Source of the DNA: an uncultured bacterium
GTDB lineage: Bacteria; Pseudomonadota; Alphaproteobacteria; Sphingomonadales; Sphingomonadaceae
Direction: 5' to 3'
Assembly: GCA_942636505.2 (NCBI GenBank)
Contig: CALOGB020000182.1
Span: 56,785 to 120,784 of the forward strand
Length of the DNA stretch: 64,000 bases
The notes under the pieces are model-generated. The model worked only from the letters and a program-made list of their open reading frames with translations, was not told where the DNA came from and did not search any database. This document shows positions 19,961 to 27,652 of the stretch, piece after piece; within the stretch, counting starts at the first letter, position 1; each line of letters starts with the position of its first letter. The position numbers and the translations under genes are program-made.

Positions 19961-20625
19961 CGTGGCAAGGCCGCCGACTGCGCTGGCGGCACGGTCGAAC
20001 GCTGGTAGCTCGGCATTGGCGAAGACGAGGTGGCGATCACGGCACCGGTCGTGGCCGAGGGCGCGATCGGCGAAAGTCCCGCGAGATACTCCTTGCCGTG
20101 CAGCCCGACCGGGATGACGCGGCCGACGTTCGCGGCGCTGACGGCCTTCAGGTACGAACGCGGCTTCTTCATCAGCTTGGGCTGGTCGAGCCCCGACAGT
20201 CCGACGATCCGCGCGGCTTCCTTCACGAAATGCACGCAATTGTGATCGCCGAGACGGTACACGCTGTCCGGCTTGCCCTCGCTCCACGAGTCGACCAGCT
20301 TCAGCACCTGCGTATATTGCGCGTCGGTCATCACCACCGAGAACTGCGCGTCGCTGCCGTTGATGTAGGTCGGCTTCGCGATATCGAGCATCCCCGATAC
20401 CGGGCCCATCAACAGCGCTGGCGATACCGATTTCGCGGTAAAGCCGTAATTTGCGTCGACCGGCGCGCCGCCGGCGTCGGGCACGCCCCGCAACGTGAAG
20501 AACGCGTGCGGGAAGCTGTTGCCGAGCTCGTGGCTCCAGAAGGTGATGGTGACGGCCGCCTGCGCGGGAAGCGCGTATCCCAGGCACAGGCAGAACAGGG
20601 CGATCAGCCGAAGTAGCGGTCTCAT
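19957..20625 (-). CDS. Exported protein of unknown function, possible papain-like/NlpC-LRAT fold
   Basis: A 222-residue protein with signal peptide MRPLLRLIALFCLCLGYALPAQA. The mature part begins VTITFWSHELGNSFPHAFFTLRG and later has GDHNCVHFVKEAARIVGL (near residue 128). An NCxHF motif after an upstream conserved His is the pattern of LRAT/NlpC-P60 thiol enzymes, so a Cys-His hydrolase or transferase is possible. The C-terminal 50 residues are low complexity (Ser/Pro/Ala). The family was not recognised with certainty; the fold suggestion is inference. Confidence 0.75.
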   Translation of the reverse strand: MRPLLRLIALFCLCLGYALPAQAAVTITFWSHELGNSFPHAFFTLRGVPDAGGAPVDANYGFTAKSVSPALLMGPVSGMLDIAKPTYINGSDAQFSVVMTDAQYTQVLKLVDSWSEGKPDSVYRLGDHNCVHFVKEAARIVGLSGLDQPKLMKKPRSYLKAVSAANVGRVIPVGLHGKEYLAGLSPIAPSATTGAVIATSSSPMPSYQRSTVPPAQSAALPR

Positions 20626-20681
20626 CCCCCAATATTATTTTGGAATGTCGAGCCTTACCAGTGTGATGAGTCTGATTTAGA

Positions 20682-21668
20682 TCAGATTTGCGTGGTATTT
20701 TCTGCGGTCGCCGGGGCAGGCGAAGCGGATGCGGCAAGCGTCGCGTTCTCGCGCTTCTCTGGTCGGATATAGATCGAGGAGAGCATCGGGATGGCCGCAC
20801 GCAACTCGGTCTCCATTGCCTCGATCATCGTCTCGCCGTCGCCCATCGTGACCGAATCGTCGAAGTCCGCGCTGATCGCGGCGAAGATGCTTTCGGGCGC
20901 GGTGTGGATCGTGCGGACGTGGTTGACCGATACGATCGCCGGATGTGCGGACACGATCTTGCGGATCGTCGCGATCACCGCCGGGTCGGCGCGCTCGCCG
21001 ATTAAAAGGCCCTTCGACTCACGCGCGAGCAGCACCGCGACCAGCGCAAGGATCAGGCCGATCGCGATCGAGGCGGCGCCATCGATGCGCGGATCGTTGA
21101 ACGCATGGCTCGCCCAGATGCCGATCCCGGCGATGACGAGGCCGGCCAGCGCCGCCGAGTCCTCGAACAGCACGATGAAGCCGGCCGGGTCCTTCGACCG
21201 GTGGATCGCCTGCCACCAGCCCATGTCGCCCTTCGACTTCGAGAATTCGCGCACCGCGATCGTCCAGCTGCTGCCCTCGAGTGCGAACGAGATTGCGAGG
21301 ACGACGTAGTTGATGGTCGGGCTGGTGAGCGGCTCGGGCTCTTGGATATGCCGCCAGCCCTCGAAGATCGACACGCCCGCGCCGATCGCGAAGATCAGGA
21401 TCGCAACGACGAACGCCCAGAAATACAGCTCACGGCCATAGCCGAACGGGTGCGCTTCGTCCGCCGGGCGCTTGGCCTTTTTCTGACCGTAGAGCAGCAA
21501 CACCTGGTTGCCGCTGTCGACCACCGAGTGGAAGCCTTCGGTCAGCATCGACGACGATCCGGTCATCCCGGCGGCGACGAATTTCGCCACGCCGATCCCG
21601 AGATTGGCGGCGAGGGCGCCGTAGAGGACAATGTCGTCCTTGATGCGAGCGGTCAGTGTCTTGGCCAT
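20682..21668 (-). CDS. Cation diffusion facilitator family transporter
   Basis: Inner-membrane divalent cation/proton antiporter of 328 residues. The six-helix core has the TM2 metal site EGFHSVVDSGNQ (near residue 43) and the TM5 motif LFEDSAALAGLV (near 168). A soluble C-terminal domain (about 220-310) has HVRTIHTAPESIFAAISADF. The GFHSVVD..NQ variant and AHPFGYGRE loop are typical of the branch near ZnT9 rather than FieF, so the metal is uncertain (Zn, Mn or Fe). The C-terminal tail is Ala/Thr-rich. Confidence 0.9.
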   Translation of the reverse strand: MAKTLTARIKDDIVLYGALAANLGIGVAKFVAAGMTGSSSMLTEGFHSVVDSGNQVLLLYGQKKAKRPADEAHPFGYGRELYFWAFVVAILIFAIGAGVSIFEGWRHIQEPEPLTSPTINYVVLAISFALEGSSWTIAVREFSKSKGDMGWWQAIHRSKDPAGFIVLFEDSAALAGLVIAGIGIWASHAFNDPRIDGAASIAIGLILALVAVLLARESKGLLIGERADPAVIATIRKIVSAHPAIVSVNHVRTIHTAPESIFAAISADFDDSVTMGDGETMIEAMETELRAAIPMLSSIYIRPEKRENATLAASASPAPATAENTTQI

Positions 21669-21739
21669 GGCGCCGTCCTACACGAGGGAATGCAGTTGGA
21701 AAGGGTGGCCTTCGCAACGGGTTGGCGAAAGACTTTCCG

Positions 21740-21865
21740 ATCCTCCCCCGCCAGGGGGAGGTGACTGGCGCTTGCCAGACGGAGGGGGAGGACACGCGAC
21801 ATAGGTGACGTCTGACCTCCCCCTCCGTCACCTACGGCGCCACCTCCCCCTGGCGGGGGAGGATC
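21740..21865. repeat. Palindromic repeat family A, copy 2
   Basis: The same nested inverted repeat as at 17273: GATCCTCCCCCGCCAGGGGG at the left end and its complement ending GGAGGATC at the right. It lies upstream of the transporter start and downstream of the 54-residue ORF. Confidence 0.92.
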
Positions 21866-21880
21866 AGTAGACATAGGAAT

Positions 21881-21909
21881 ACCCGCCGATGGACGAACCA
21901 CCGGCGGGT
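21881..21909 (-). terminator. Possible hairpin terminator of the 54-residue ORF
   Basis: ACCCGCCG and CGGCGGGT pair across a 13-base loop about 35 bases after the small ORF stop. The following minus-strand bases (ATTCCTATG) are not a clear T-run, so termination is uncertain. Confidence 0.4.
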
Positions 21910-21942
21910 ACCTTTCCTCCCCAGGAAACTGTGTGAAGCGGT

Positions 21943-22107
21943 TTAGCCGAGCCGGCCGAGGCGGTGGTACAGCGCACTCATCCGCGTCAGCCGTTCGTCG
22001 TCGATCGAGGTCTTGCTGATCATCTCGCCGAGCACTTCCTTCATCAGCGCGAAATCGTTGGTCGAGAAGACGGCGCGGGCGCGGGGTTGTTCGGTGGTCG
22101 TCTGCAT
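21943..22107 (-). CDS. Small conserved-looking protein, 54 residues
   Basis: Starts MQTTTEQPRARAVFSTNDFA, then LMKEVLGEMISKTSIDDERL, and ends TRMSALYHRLGRLG. ATG 22107 is preceded by AAGGAGGCAAGCC, a strong ribosome site, and the codon use is ordinary for the window. It is soluble, probably helical, with no motif I recognise. It is divergent from the ScfR-like regulator gene 191 bases away, so it could be a regulated target or partner. Confidence 0.65.
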   Translation of the reverse strand: MQTTTEQPRARAVFSTNDFALMKEVLGEMISKTSIDDERLTRMSALYHRLGRLG

Positions 22108-22298
22108 GGCTTGCCTCCTTCGATGATCGTCTTGTCTCTCTCTTTACACCGATCGTGTGCCGAGAGAGGCGATGCACAGGCAATAGCGTTCGCTGCCGGC
22201 AAGTTGGAAGACGGTCCAGCGCCGCCGCAGCGTCGCGCTGTCCGCCAAGCTTGTGCAACCAGTGTCGTTCTGTAAACATCGTGACAGGAGGGTTTGCG

Positions 22299-23681
22299 AT
22301 GGCGGAACGGAAATTGCTGGCGGGGCATGCGATCCGTCGGTTGCGACGCGGGGCGGGGCTGACGCAGGCGGCGATGGCCGACATGCTCGCGATCAGCCCG
22401 AGCTATCTCAACCTCGTCGAGCGCAACCAGCGGCCGATCTCCGCGACGCTGCTGATCAAGCTCGCCGAGAGCTTCGACTTCGATCCGCGATCGCTCGCGG
22501 CGGGTGAGCCGGGCGGCGGCGCGGATGCGATCCGGCGACGGCTGGCCGACCCGATGTTCGCCGACCTCGAGATCGACCGCAACGAAGTCGAGGAGTGGCT
22601 TGCCAGTGCGCCCGGCGGTGCAGCGGCGTTCGCACGCGTGTTCGACCGGATCGGCGGCGGCGCGGTGGTCGAGGCGGGCGATGATCCGGTCACGCTAGTC
22701 CGTCGCGAGATCGAGCGTTGGCGGAATCATTTCGCCGATCTCGACGCCGCGGCCGAGGCGCTGGCCGACGAACTGCGGCTCGGCGCAGGCGATCTCTACG
22801 GCGCGATCGCCGAGCGGTTGCGCGCGAAGCACGGCCTGACCATCCGCGTACTGCCCGCCGACGTGCTCCCAGACACGTTGCGCCGCCTCGACCTGCACGC
22901 GCGCCAGTTGCAGTTGAGCGAGATGCTCGACCCCGCCTCGCGCACGTTCGCGGTCGCGTTCCAGCTCGGCCAAATCGAGGCGAAGGCGGAAATCGACGCG
23001 CTGGCGAAAGGCGCCGGGTTCACCGATCGCGCGGCGGAACGGCTCTATCGCCGCCACCTCCTCGGCTATTTCGCCGCCGCGCTGATGATGCCCTACGCCC
23101 GATTCCTCCGCGGATGCGAGACGACGGGGTACGACATCGAGCTGTTGCAACGCCGGTTCGGTGCTGGCTTCGAACAGGTCGCGCACCGGCTGACGACGTT
23201 GCAGCGCGTCGGCGCGCGAGGCCTGCCGTTCTTCATGATCCGCATAGATCGCGCGGGGCAGGCGTCGAAGCGCTATCCCGGCGCAAGCGGAGCGGCGCTG
23301 GTGGAGGCGGACGGGCGCTGCCCGCTGTGGCGGCTGCATCATGCGTTCGACCGACCAGGCAGCCTGATGGTACAGCTGGTCGAACTGGAGGATGGCGCGC
23401 GCTGGCTGACGATGGCGCGCACCGTGACGCCGCAGGGCAGCCGCTTTGGCGCAGTGCATGCAGAGTTCGCGATCGGGCTTGGCGTCGCGGCGGCGCAGGC
23501 GGGTGTGCTGGCGGCGGCGAGTGGCTTCGATCTGGCGGGGAGGGCGATGCCGATCGGGCTCGGCTGTCGCGCCTGTTTCCGCAACGATTGCCCGCAACGG
23601 TCCGTCGCGCCGGCCGGGCGGGCGCTGCTGATCAACGAACGAGAGCGGCGGACGTCCGCGCTGACGTTTGCGGAGGACTAA
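22299..23681 (+). CDS. XRE-family regulator with ScfR/RamB-type C-terminal domain
   Basis: A 460-residue transcription factor. The N-terminal HTH_3 domain (residues 8-62) reads AIRRLRRGAGLTQAAMADML...SYLNLVERNQRPIS. A DUF955-related region (about 150-290, HLLGYFAAALMMPYARFL, lacking HExxH) and a C-terminal DUF2083 domain follow, with the Cys pattern GLGCRACFRNDCPQR (near 425). Relatives (ScfR, RamB, PrpC-type) control acetate, propionate or glyoxylate-shunt genes and sense acyl-CoA-related signals. AGGAGG precedes ATG 22299. Its target genes are not obvious here. Confidence 0.88.
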   Translation: MAERKLLAGHAIRRLRRGAGLTQAAMADMLAISPSYLNLVERNQRPISATLLIKLAESFDFDPRSLAAGEPGGGADAIRRRLADPMFADLEIDRNEVEEWLASAPGGAAAFARVFDRIGGGAVVEAGDDPVTLVRREIERWRNHFADLDAAAEALADELRLGAGDLYGAIAERLRAKHGLTIRVLPADVLPDTLRRLDLHARQLQLSEMLDPASRTFAVAFQLGQIEAKAEIDALAKGAGFTDRAAERLYRRHLLGYFAAALMMPYARFLRGCETTGYDIELLQRRFGAGFEQVAHRLTTLQRVGARGLPFFMIRIDRAGQASKRYPGASGAALVEADGRCPLWRLHHAFDRPGSLMVQLVELEDGARWLTMARTVTPQGSRFGAVHAEFAIGLGVAAAQAGVLAAASGFDLAGRAMPIGLGCRACFRNDCPQRSVAPAGRALLINERERRTSALTFAED

Positions 23682-23683
23682 AC

Positions 23684-23809
23684 GATCCTCACCCGCAAGG
23701 GGGAGGTGGCAGGCGCTTGCCTGACGGAGGGGGAGGGAGGCGAAACCGCTGTTCCCTTGTCCTCCCCCTCCGTCACCTTCGGCGACACCTCCCCCTGGCG
23801 GGGGAGGAT
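23684..23809. repeat. Palindromic repeat family A, copy 3
   Basis: Begins GATCCTCACCCGCAAGGGGG three bases after the regulator stop codon and ends GGGGGAGGATT seven bases before the aldo/keto reductase stop. It fills the convergent intergenic space and could act as a bidirectional transcript end. Confidence 0.92.
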
Positions 23810-23815
23810 TAAGGG

Positions 23816-24763
23816 TTAGGCACCGGCTGTCGTTAGTGCGTCCAACTGGTCCTTCGACAATTCCAGCGTCATCGCGGGGAGCAGGTCCTCGATCTGCTTC
23901 ACGCTGGTCGCGCTCGCGAGCGGCGCGGTGATGCCGGGCTGGGCGATCAGCCACGCCAGCGCTACCTGCGCGTGGGTCGCGCCGGTAGCTTCGACGACCG
24001 GGCCGATCGCATCGAGAACTGCCTTGCCGGTGCCTTCGAGCAATTCACCCATCCGACCACCGCGAACGCTCTGGCCCAGATCGTCCTTCGTCCGGTACTT
24101 GCCGGTGAGGAAACCAGAGGCGAGCCCGTAATAGGGCAGCACACCGATGTTCTCGGTGACGCAGTAATCCTGCAATTCGCCTTCGAACTTGGTGCGGCTG
24201 ACGAGATTATATTCGGGCTGGAGCACATGATAGCGCGGCAGGTCCGAGGTCTTGGCAGCCTCGACCGCGGACTTGAGGCGAGCGGCGTGGAAGTTCGACG
24301 CGCCGATCACGCGGACTTTCCCCGCATCGACCAGCTTGCCGAACGCTTCGAGGACAGCCTCCTGCGTCTGTGAATCGTCGTCCTGGTGCGCGTAATACAG
24401 GTCGATGCGATCGGTACCGAGGCGCTTCAGCGAGGCCTCGGCGGCGGCGGCGATACGCGCAGGTGCGAGCTTCTCGCCGCCTTCGCCGGGAAGCATGCCG
24501 ACCTTGGTCGCGATCAGCACGTCGTCGCGTTTGCCGCTGGCCTTCAGCCATTCGCCGATCATGCTCTCGGATTCGCCGCCCTGATGGCCGTTGACCCAGG
24601 CCGAATAGACGTCGGCGGTGTCGATCATCGTGCCACCGCCGGCGACGAACGCGTCGAGCACGGCGAAGCTGGCGGCGCGGTCGGCGGTCCAGCCGAACAC
24701 GTTGCCGCCGAGGACGAGCGGGGCGATCTTCAGATCGGTCGAGCCGAGGCGGCGGAGGGTCAT
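23816..24763 (-). CDS. Aldo/keto reductase
   Basis: NADPH-dependent reductase of aldehydes or ketones, 315 residues with a TIM-barrel pattern. The tetrad is visible: Asp in MIDTADVYSAW with Tyr four residues later, Lys in LIATKVGM (near 84) and His in DLYYAHQDD (near 124). The C-terminal cofactor motif is APLASATSVKQIEDLL. It resembles the YajO/AKR11-like group, but the natural substrate is unknown. The ATG overlaps the stop of the upstream lipoprotein gene (ATGA), implying translational coupling. Confidence 0.92.
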   Translation of the reverse strand: MTLRRLGSTDLKIAPLVLGGNVFGWTADRAASFAVLDAFVAGGGTMIDTADVYSAWVNGHQGGESESMIGEWLKASGKRDDVLIATKVGMLPGEGGEKLAPARIAAAAEASLKRLGTDRIDLYYAHQDDDSQTQEAVLEAFGKLVDAGKVRVIGASNFHAARLKSAVEAAKTSDLPRYHVLQPEYNLVSRTKFEGELQDYCVTENIGVLPYYGLASGFLTGKYRTKDDLGQSVRGGRMGELLEGTGKAVLDAIGPVVEATGATHAQVALAWLIAQPGITAPLASATSVKQIEDLLPAMTLELSKDQLDALTTAGA

Positions 24764-24966
24764 CGGGTCTGGTCGCTTTGATTCGAGGATTGGTCAGTGT
24801 CGTCAGGAGCGGCGGCGACCGCGTTCAGGTCGACGCTGTTCGCATCGAGCATCGCGGCGGCTTCGTTCAACTGGTGCGCTTCGTCGGCGGTGACCGCGCC
24901 GGGTTCGCTCGCCGGCGAGCACGCAGCGAGTAAAGCAGGGAACAGGACCGCCGCCAAACCCGGCAC
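24760..24966 (-). CDS. Small putative lipoprotein coupled to the aldo/keto reductase
   Basis: From GTG 24966 (or TTG 24957) the product is PGLAAVLFPALLAAC, a short lipoprotein signal with lipobox LAAC, then SPASEPGAVTADEAHQLNEAAAMLDANSVDLNAVAAAPDD and a Gln/Ser/Asp tail, about 68 residues. The open frame extends upstream to 25071, but that part lies in a palindromic repeat and is unlikely to be ancestral protein. The TGA stop overlaps the reductase ATG. The start is uncertain because no clear ribosome site is seen. Function unknown. Confidence 0.6.
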   Translation of the reverse strand: MPGLAAVLFPALLAACSPASEPGAVTADEAHQLNEAAAMLDANSVDLNAVAAAPDDTDQSSNQSDQTR

Positions 24967-25062
24967 GCCATGCCGGCGAACGCTGGCATCTGCCCGCCTA
25001 GGTCGCTGGGACACGAAGCGGGGGATCCCAGCTTGCACTGGGATGACAAGGGGAGGCGGGCG
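24962..25062. repeat. Intergenic repeat overlapping the small lipoprotein gene start
   Basis: Contains two hairpin units: GCATGCCGGCGAACGCTGGCA (near 24965-24990) and GGATCCCAGCTTGCACTGGG (near 25022-25043), separated by a spacer with CCTAGGTCGCTGGGACACGAAGC. This is the common GTCATCCCAG...CTGGGATCC type of repeat. It lies between two lipoprotein genes. Confidence 0.7.
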
Positions 25063-25078
25063 GCGGTCCATTCAGATG

Positions 25079-25450
25079 TTAGTCCTTGATCGCGTTGCCG
25101 GCGCGGGTCAGCGCGTTGCCGGTCGCGTCGGCGGCGCGGTCCGCACCGTTGCTGATGGAGGCGCCTGCACGGTCTGCACCGGCTTCGATCCGGTCGCCGG
25201 CGCGGTCGGCCTTGGCATCGAGATGGTCGGTCGAGTTGTCGATGCGGGCACCGGCGTTGTCGAGCGAACGCTCTGCCGAACCCAGCGCACGATCGCTGGC
25301 GGCGCTGACGTCGTCGACGGCATTGGCGGTGGTCGCGCTCGCATCGGCGGCGATCGCGTTGGCGGCCTGTGCGGTCTGGTCCTGCGCATTGTTGCTGCAG
25401 GCGGCGAGACCAGCGGTAAGCGCCAGGGCGGGGATCAGGAACTTCTTCAT
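25079..25450 (-). CDS. Lipoprotein with Ala/Asp/Asn-rich helical repeats
   Basis: A 123-residue precursor: MKKFLIPALALTAG with lipobox LAAC (Cys18). The mature part is alanine-rich with a recurring pattern such as NAIAADASATTANAVDD, DRALGSAERSLDNAGARIDN and DRAGDRIEAGADRAGASISN, likely one long amphipathic helix. Lpp-like or tail-fibre-like coiled coils have similar composition, but no defined family is visible. It is a probable distant paralogue of the lipoprotein at 5629. GGGAG lies ahead of ATG 25450. Confidence 0.82.
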   Translation of the reverse strand: MKKFLIPALALTAGLAACSNNAQDQTAQAANAIAADASATTANAVDDVSAASDRALGSAERSLDNAGARIDNSTDHLDAKADRAGDRIEAGADRAGASISNGADRAADATGNALTRAGNAIKD

Positions 25451-25606
25451 AGGTATCTACTCCCGTGGATGTCGTCTTGTGGACTGGGGAATGCCCAGCC
25501 CATAGCGCAATCGAACGCGGACGAAGCGTTTCCGATCCGTCACGATCGGCCGCGATGCGATAAGCCGCGGGCACATATGCCAATCTCAAGGACGCGCACG
25601 CCTGCG

Positions 25607-25642
25607 TTGACCTCATATAAAGAATTCTTTATATGTCGTGGC
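25607..25642 (+). promoter_or_regulatory. Promoter and 22-bp palindromic operator of the methionine-cycle operon
   Basis: TTGACC (25607-25612) and TATATG/TTATAT (25629-25635) form a -35/-10 pair with 16-17 bases between. Positions 25614-25635 are a perfect 22-base palindrome with half-site CATATAAAGAA. The operator fills the spacer and -10 box, so a bound dimer would block polymerase. It is likely the self-site of the ArsR protein encoded next (SahR-type control, by analogy). The predicted transcript start falls at or next to ATG 25643. Confidence 0.75.
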
Positions 25643-26596
25643 ATGACGATGGCGCTCGAAATCTTCCGTGCTTTGGCGGACGCGACCCGGTTGCGGATCC
25701 TCGCGCTGTTGCGGCGGATGGAGCTGTCGGTCGGCGAGCTCGCGCAGGTGCTCGGCCAGAGCCAGCCTCGCGTTTCGCGCCATGTGAAGATCCTGTGCGA
25801 TGCCGGGCTTGCCGAGCGTCGTAAGGAAGGCAGTTGGGTGTTCGTCGCGCTCGGGTCTCCGGACGTGGTCGAGCCGGTCGCGGGTGCGCTCGATGTTTGG
25901 GCGAAGGCCGAGCCGGATCACTGGGCGGTCGCGGATGCGGCGCGGCTCGCGGCAGTGCGCGCGGATCGGGCGGCGTCGGCAGCGGCGTGGTTCGAGGGGC
26001 ATGCCGACGAGTGGGACGCGATCCGGTCGCTGCACGTCGCCGACAGCGAGGTCGAGGCGGCTATGGCCGCCGTGCTGGGCGATGCGCCCGTCGGCACACT
26101 GATCGATATCGGTACGGGCACGGGGCGGATGCTCGAACTGTTCGGCGGACGCGCGACGGTCGCGCTCGGGATCGATCGCAGTTCGGAGATGCTGCGTCTG
26201 GCGCGCGCCAAGCTGCATGATATGACGCATGCGGAACTGCGCCAGGCGGACCTGTATGCCCTCCCGATGGCGGATGCCGCGGCGGACGTCGCGATCCTGC
26301 ATCACGTCCTGCATTTTGCGCAGCAGCCGGGAGCCGCGGTGAGCGAGGCGGCACGCGTGCTCGCGCCTGGCGGGCGGTTGCTGATCGCCGACTTCGCCAG
26401 CCACGACCGCGAGGAACTGCGGTTGCGCGATGCGCACACGCGTCTCGGGTTCGCGGACGAGCAGATGGCGGCGTGGTTCGAGGCGGCGGGCTTGCAGACG
26501 GCGCGCGTCGAGACGCTCGAGGGCGGCGAGTTGACGGTAAAATTATGGCTCGGCCGGAAGATCGGCACGAGCTTGCGTGAGGTGAAGGCGGCATGA
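25643..26596 (+). CDS. ArsR-family regulator fused to a SAM-dependent methyltransferase-like domain
   Basis: A 317-residue protein: winged helix at residues 1-90 (IFRALADATRLRILALLRRMELSVGELAQVLGQSQPRVSRHVKIL), then a class I methyltransferase fold with the SAM loop LIDIGTGTGRMLELF (near 152) and AADVAILHHVLHFAQQP (near 213). Such regulators (SahR-like) sense S-adenosylhomocysteine or SAM and repress methionine-cycle genes. Its gene overlaps metF by ATGA and precedes both metH pieces, which supports that role. Metal-site cysteines of classical ArsR are absent. Confidence 0.88.
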   Translation: MTMALEIFRALADATRLRILALLRRMELSVGELAQVLGQSQPRVSRHVKILCDAGLAERRKEGSWVFVALGSPDVVEPVAGALDVWAKAEPDHWAVADAARLAAVRADRAASAAAWFEGHADEWDAIRSLHVADSEVEAAMAAVLGDAPVGTLIDIGTGTGRMLELFGGRATVALGIDRSSEMLRLARAKLHDMTHAELRQADLYALPMADAAADVAILHHVLHFAQQPGAAVSEAARVLAPGGRLLIADFASHDREELRLRDAHTRLGFADEQMAAWFEAAGLQTARVETLEGGELTVKLWLGRKIGTSLREVKAA

Positions 26597-27537
26597 CGAA
26601 CATATCGATCCCCCAACTGGCCGAAGCGCGCCGCGCGCTCGAAGAACCGCTGTTCGCGGATCTCGCGGGCGATGTCGGCATCAGCTTCGAGTTCTTCCCG
26701 CCGAAGAGCGAGAAGATGGACGCGCAGCTCTGGGAGGCGATCCGCACGCTAGAGCCGCTCCAGCCGGACTTCGTGTCGGTCACGTACGGCGCTGGCGGAT
26801 CGACGCGTGAGCGGACGCATGCGACGGTGGCGCGGATTCAGCGCGAGACGTCGATGAACGCGGCTGCGCACCTGACCTGCGTCGAGGCGACCAAGGCCGA
26901 GATCGACCAGGTGGCCGAGGAATACTGGGCGGCGGGCGTGCGTCACATCGTCGCATTGCGCGGCGACATGCCGACGCTGGGCCAGCCGTATCAGGCACAT
27001 CCGGGCGGATATGAGAATGCGGCGGCGCTGGTCGCCGGTCTGCGGAAGCTGCACCCGTTCGAGATTTCGGTCGCGGCGTATCCCGAATGCCACCCGGAAT
27101 CGGGCGGGCATGACGCGGATATCGACAATCTGAAGCGCAAGATCGACGCCGGTGCGACCCGCGCGATCACGCAGTTCTTCTTCTCGCCTGAGGCGTATTT
27201 CCGGTTTCGCGACCGGGTCGCCGCGGCCGGGATCACCGCGCAGATCCTGCCGGGGATCCTGCCGGTGTCGAACGTTGCGCAGACGCGCAAGTTCGCGGGG
27301 CTGTGCGGGGCTGAAATCCCGGCGTGGATGGACCGGTTGTTCGAAGGCCTCGACGATCATCCCTCGGCGCGGCAGCTCGTCGCAGCGACGATCGCGGCAG
27401 AGATGTGCCGGCGGCTGTACGCGGGCGGCGTGAAGGATTTCCACTTCTACACGCTCAACCGCGCGGAACTGGCCTACGCGATCTGCCACATGCTCGGCGT
27501 ACGCGCGAAGCCGGTCGACAAGGTCGCCGCGGCGTAA
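26593..27537 (+). CDS. metF: 5,10-Methylenetetrahydrofolate reductase
   Basis: FAD enzyme that makes 5-methyl-tetrahydrofolate for MetH. TIM-barrel of 314 residues with ISFEFFPPKSEKMDAQLW (near 29; catalytic Glu), VTYGAGGSTRERTH, HLTCVEA, HIVALRGDMP and the C-terminal GVKDFHFYTLNRAEL. The ATG overlaps the TGA of the regulator gene. The next gene, metH part 1, follows a palindromic repeat, so the order regulator-metF-metH-metH is a single methyl-transfer operon. Confidence 0.96.
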   Translation: MTNISIPQLAEARRALEEPLFADLAGDVGISFEFFPPKSEKMDAQLWEAIRTLEPLQPDFVSVTYGAGGSTRERTHATVARIQRETSMNAAAHLTCVEATKAEIDQVAEEYWAAGVRHIVALRGDMPTLGQPYQAHPGGYENAAALVAGLRKLHPFEISVAAYPECHPESGGHDADIDNLKRKIDAGATRAITQFFFSPEAYFRFRDRVAAAGITAQILPGILPVSNVAQTRKFAGLCGAEIPAWMDRLFEGLDDHPSARQLVAATIAAEMCRRLYAGGVKDFHFYTLNRAELAYAICHMLGVRAKPVDKVAAA

Positions 27538-27539
27538 TT

Positions 27540-27642
27540 CCCCTCCCGCCTGCGGGAGGGGTTAGGGGAGGGGTTGGCCCAACCCGACCGTCTCGTTTGC
27601 GGCACTTCCCTCCCCCGCCCCCTCCCGCCAGCGGGAGGGGAG
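27540..27642. repeat. Palindromic repeat family B, copy 1
   Basis: CCCCTCCCGCCTGCGGGAGG followed by GGTTAGGGGAGGG at the left is mirrored by CCCTCCCCC..CCCCTCCCGCC and GCGGGAGGGGAGGAG at the right. Its right end supplies the AGGAG ribosome site of the following metH gene. The other clear copy is at 55506-55616. Confidence 0.9.
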
Positions 27643-27652
27643 GAGATTGACG

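Noticed and set aside
25451..25642. Possible SAM riboswitch ahead of the methionine operon
   Set aside because: No SAM-II or SAM-V core is visible, and the promoter/operator arrangement leaves no leader RNA.
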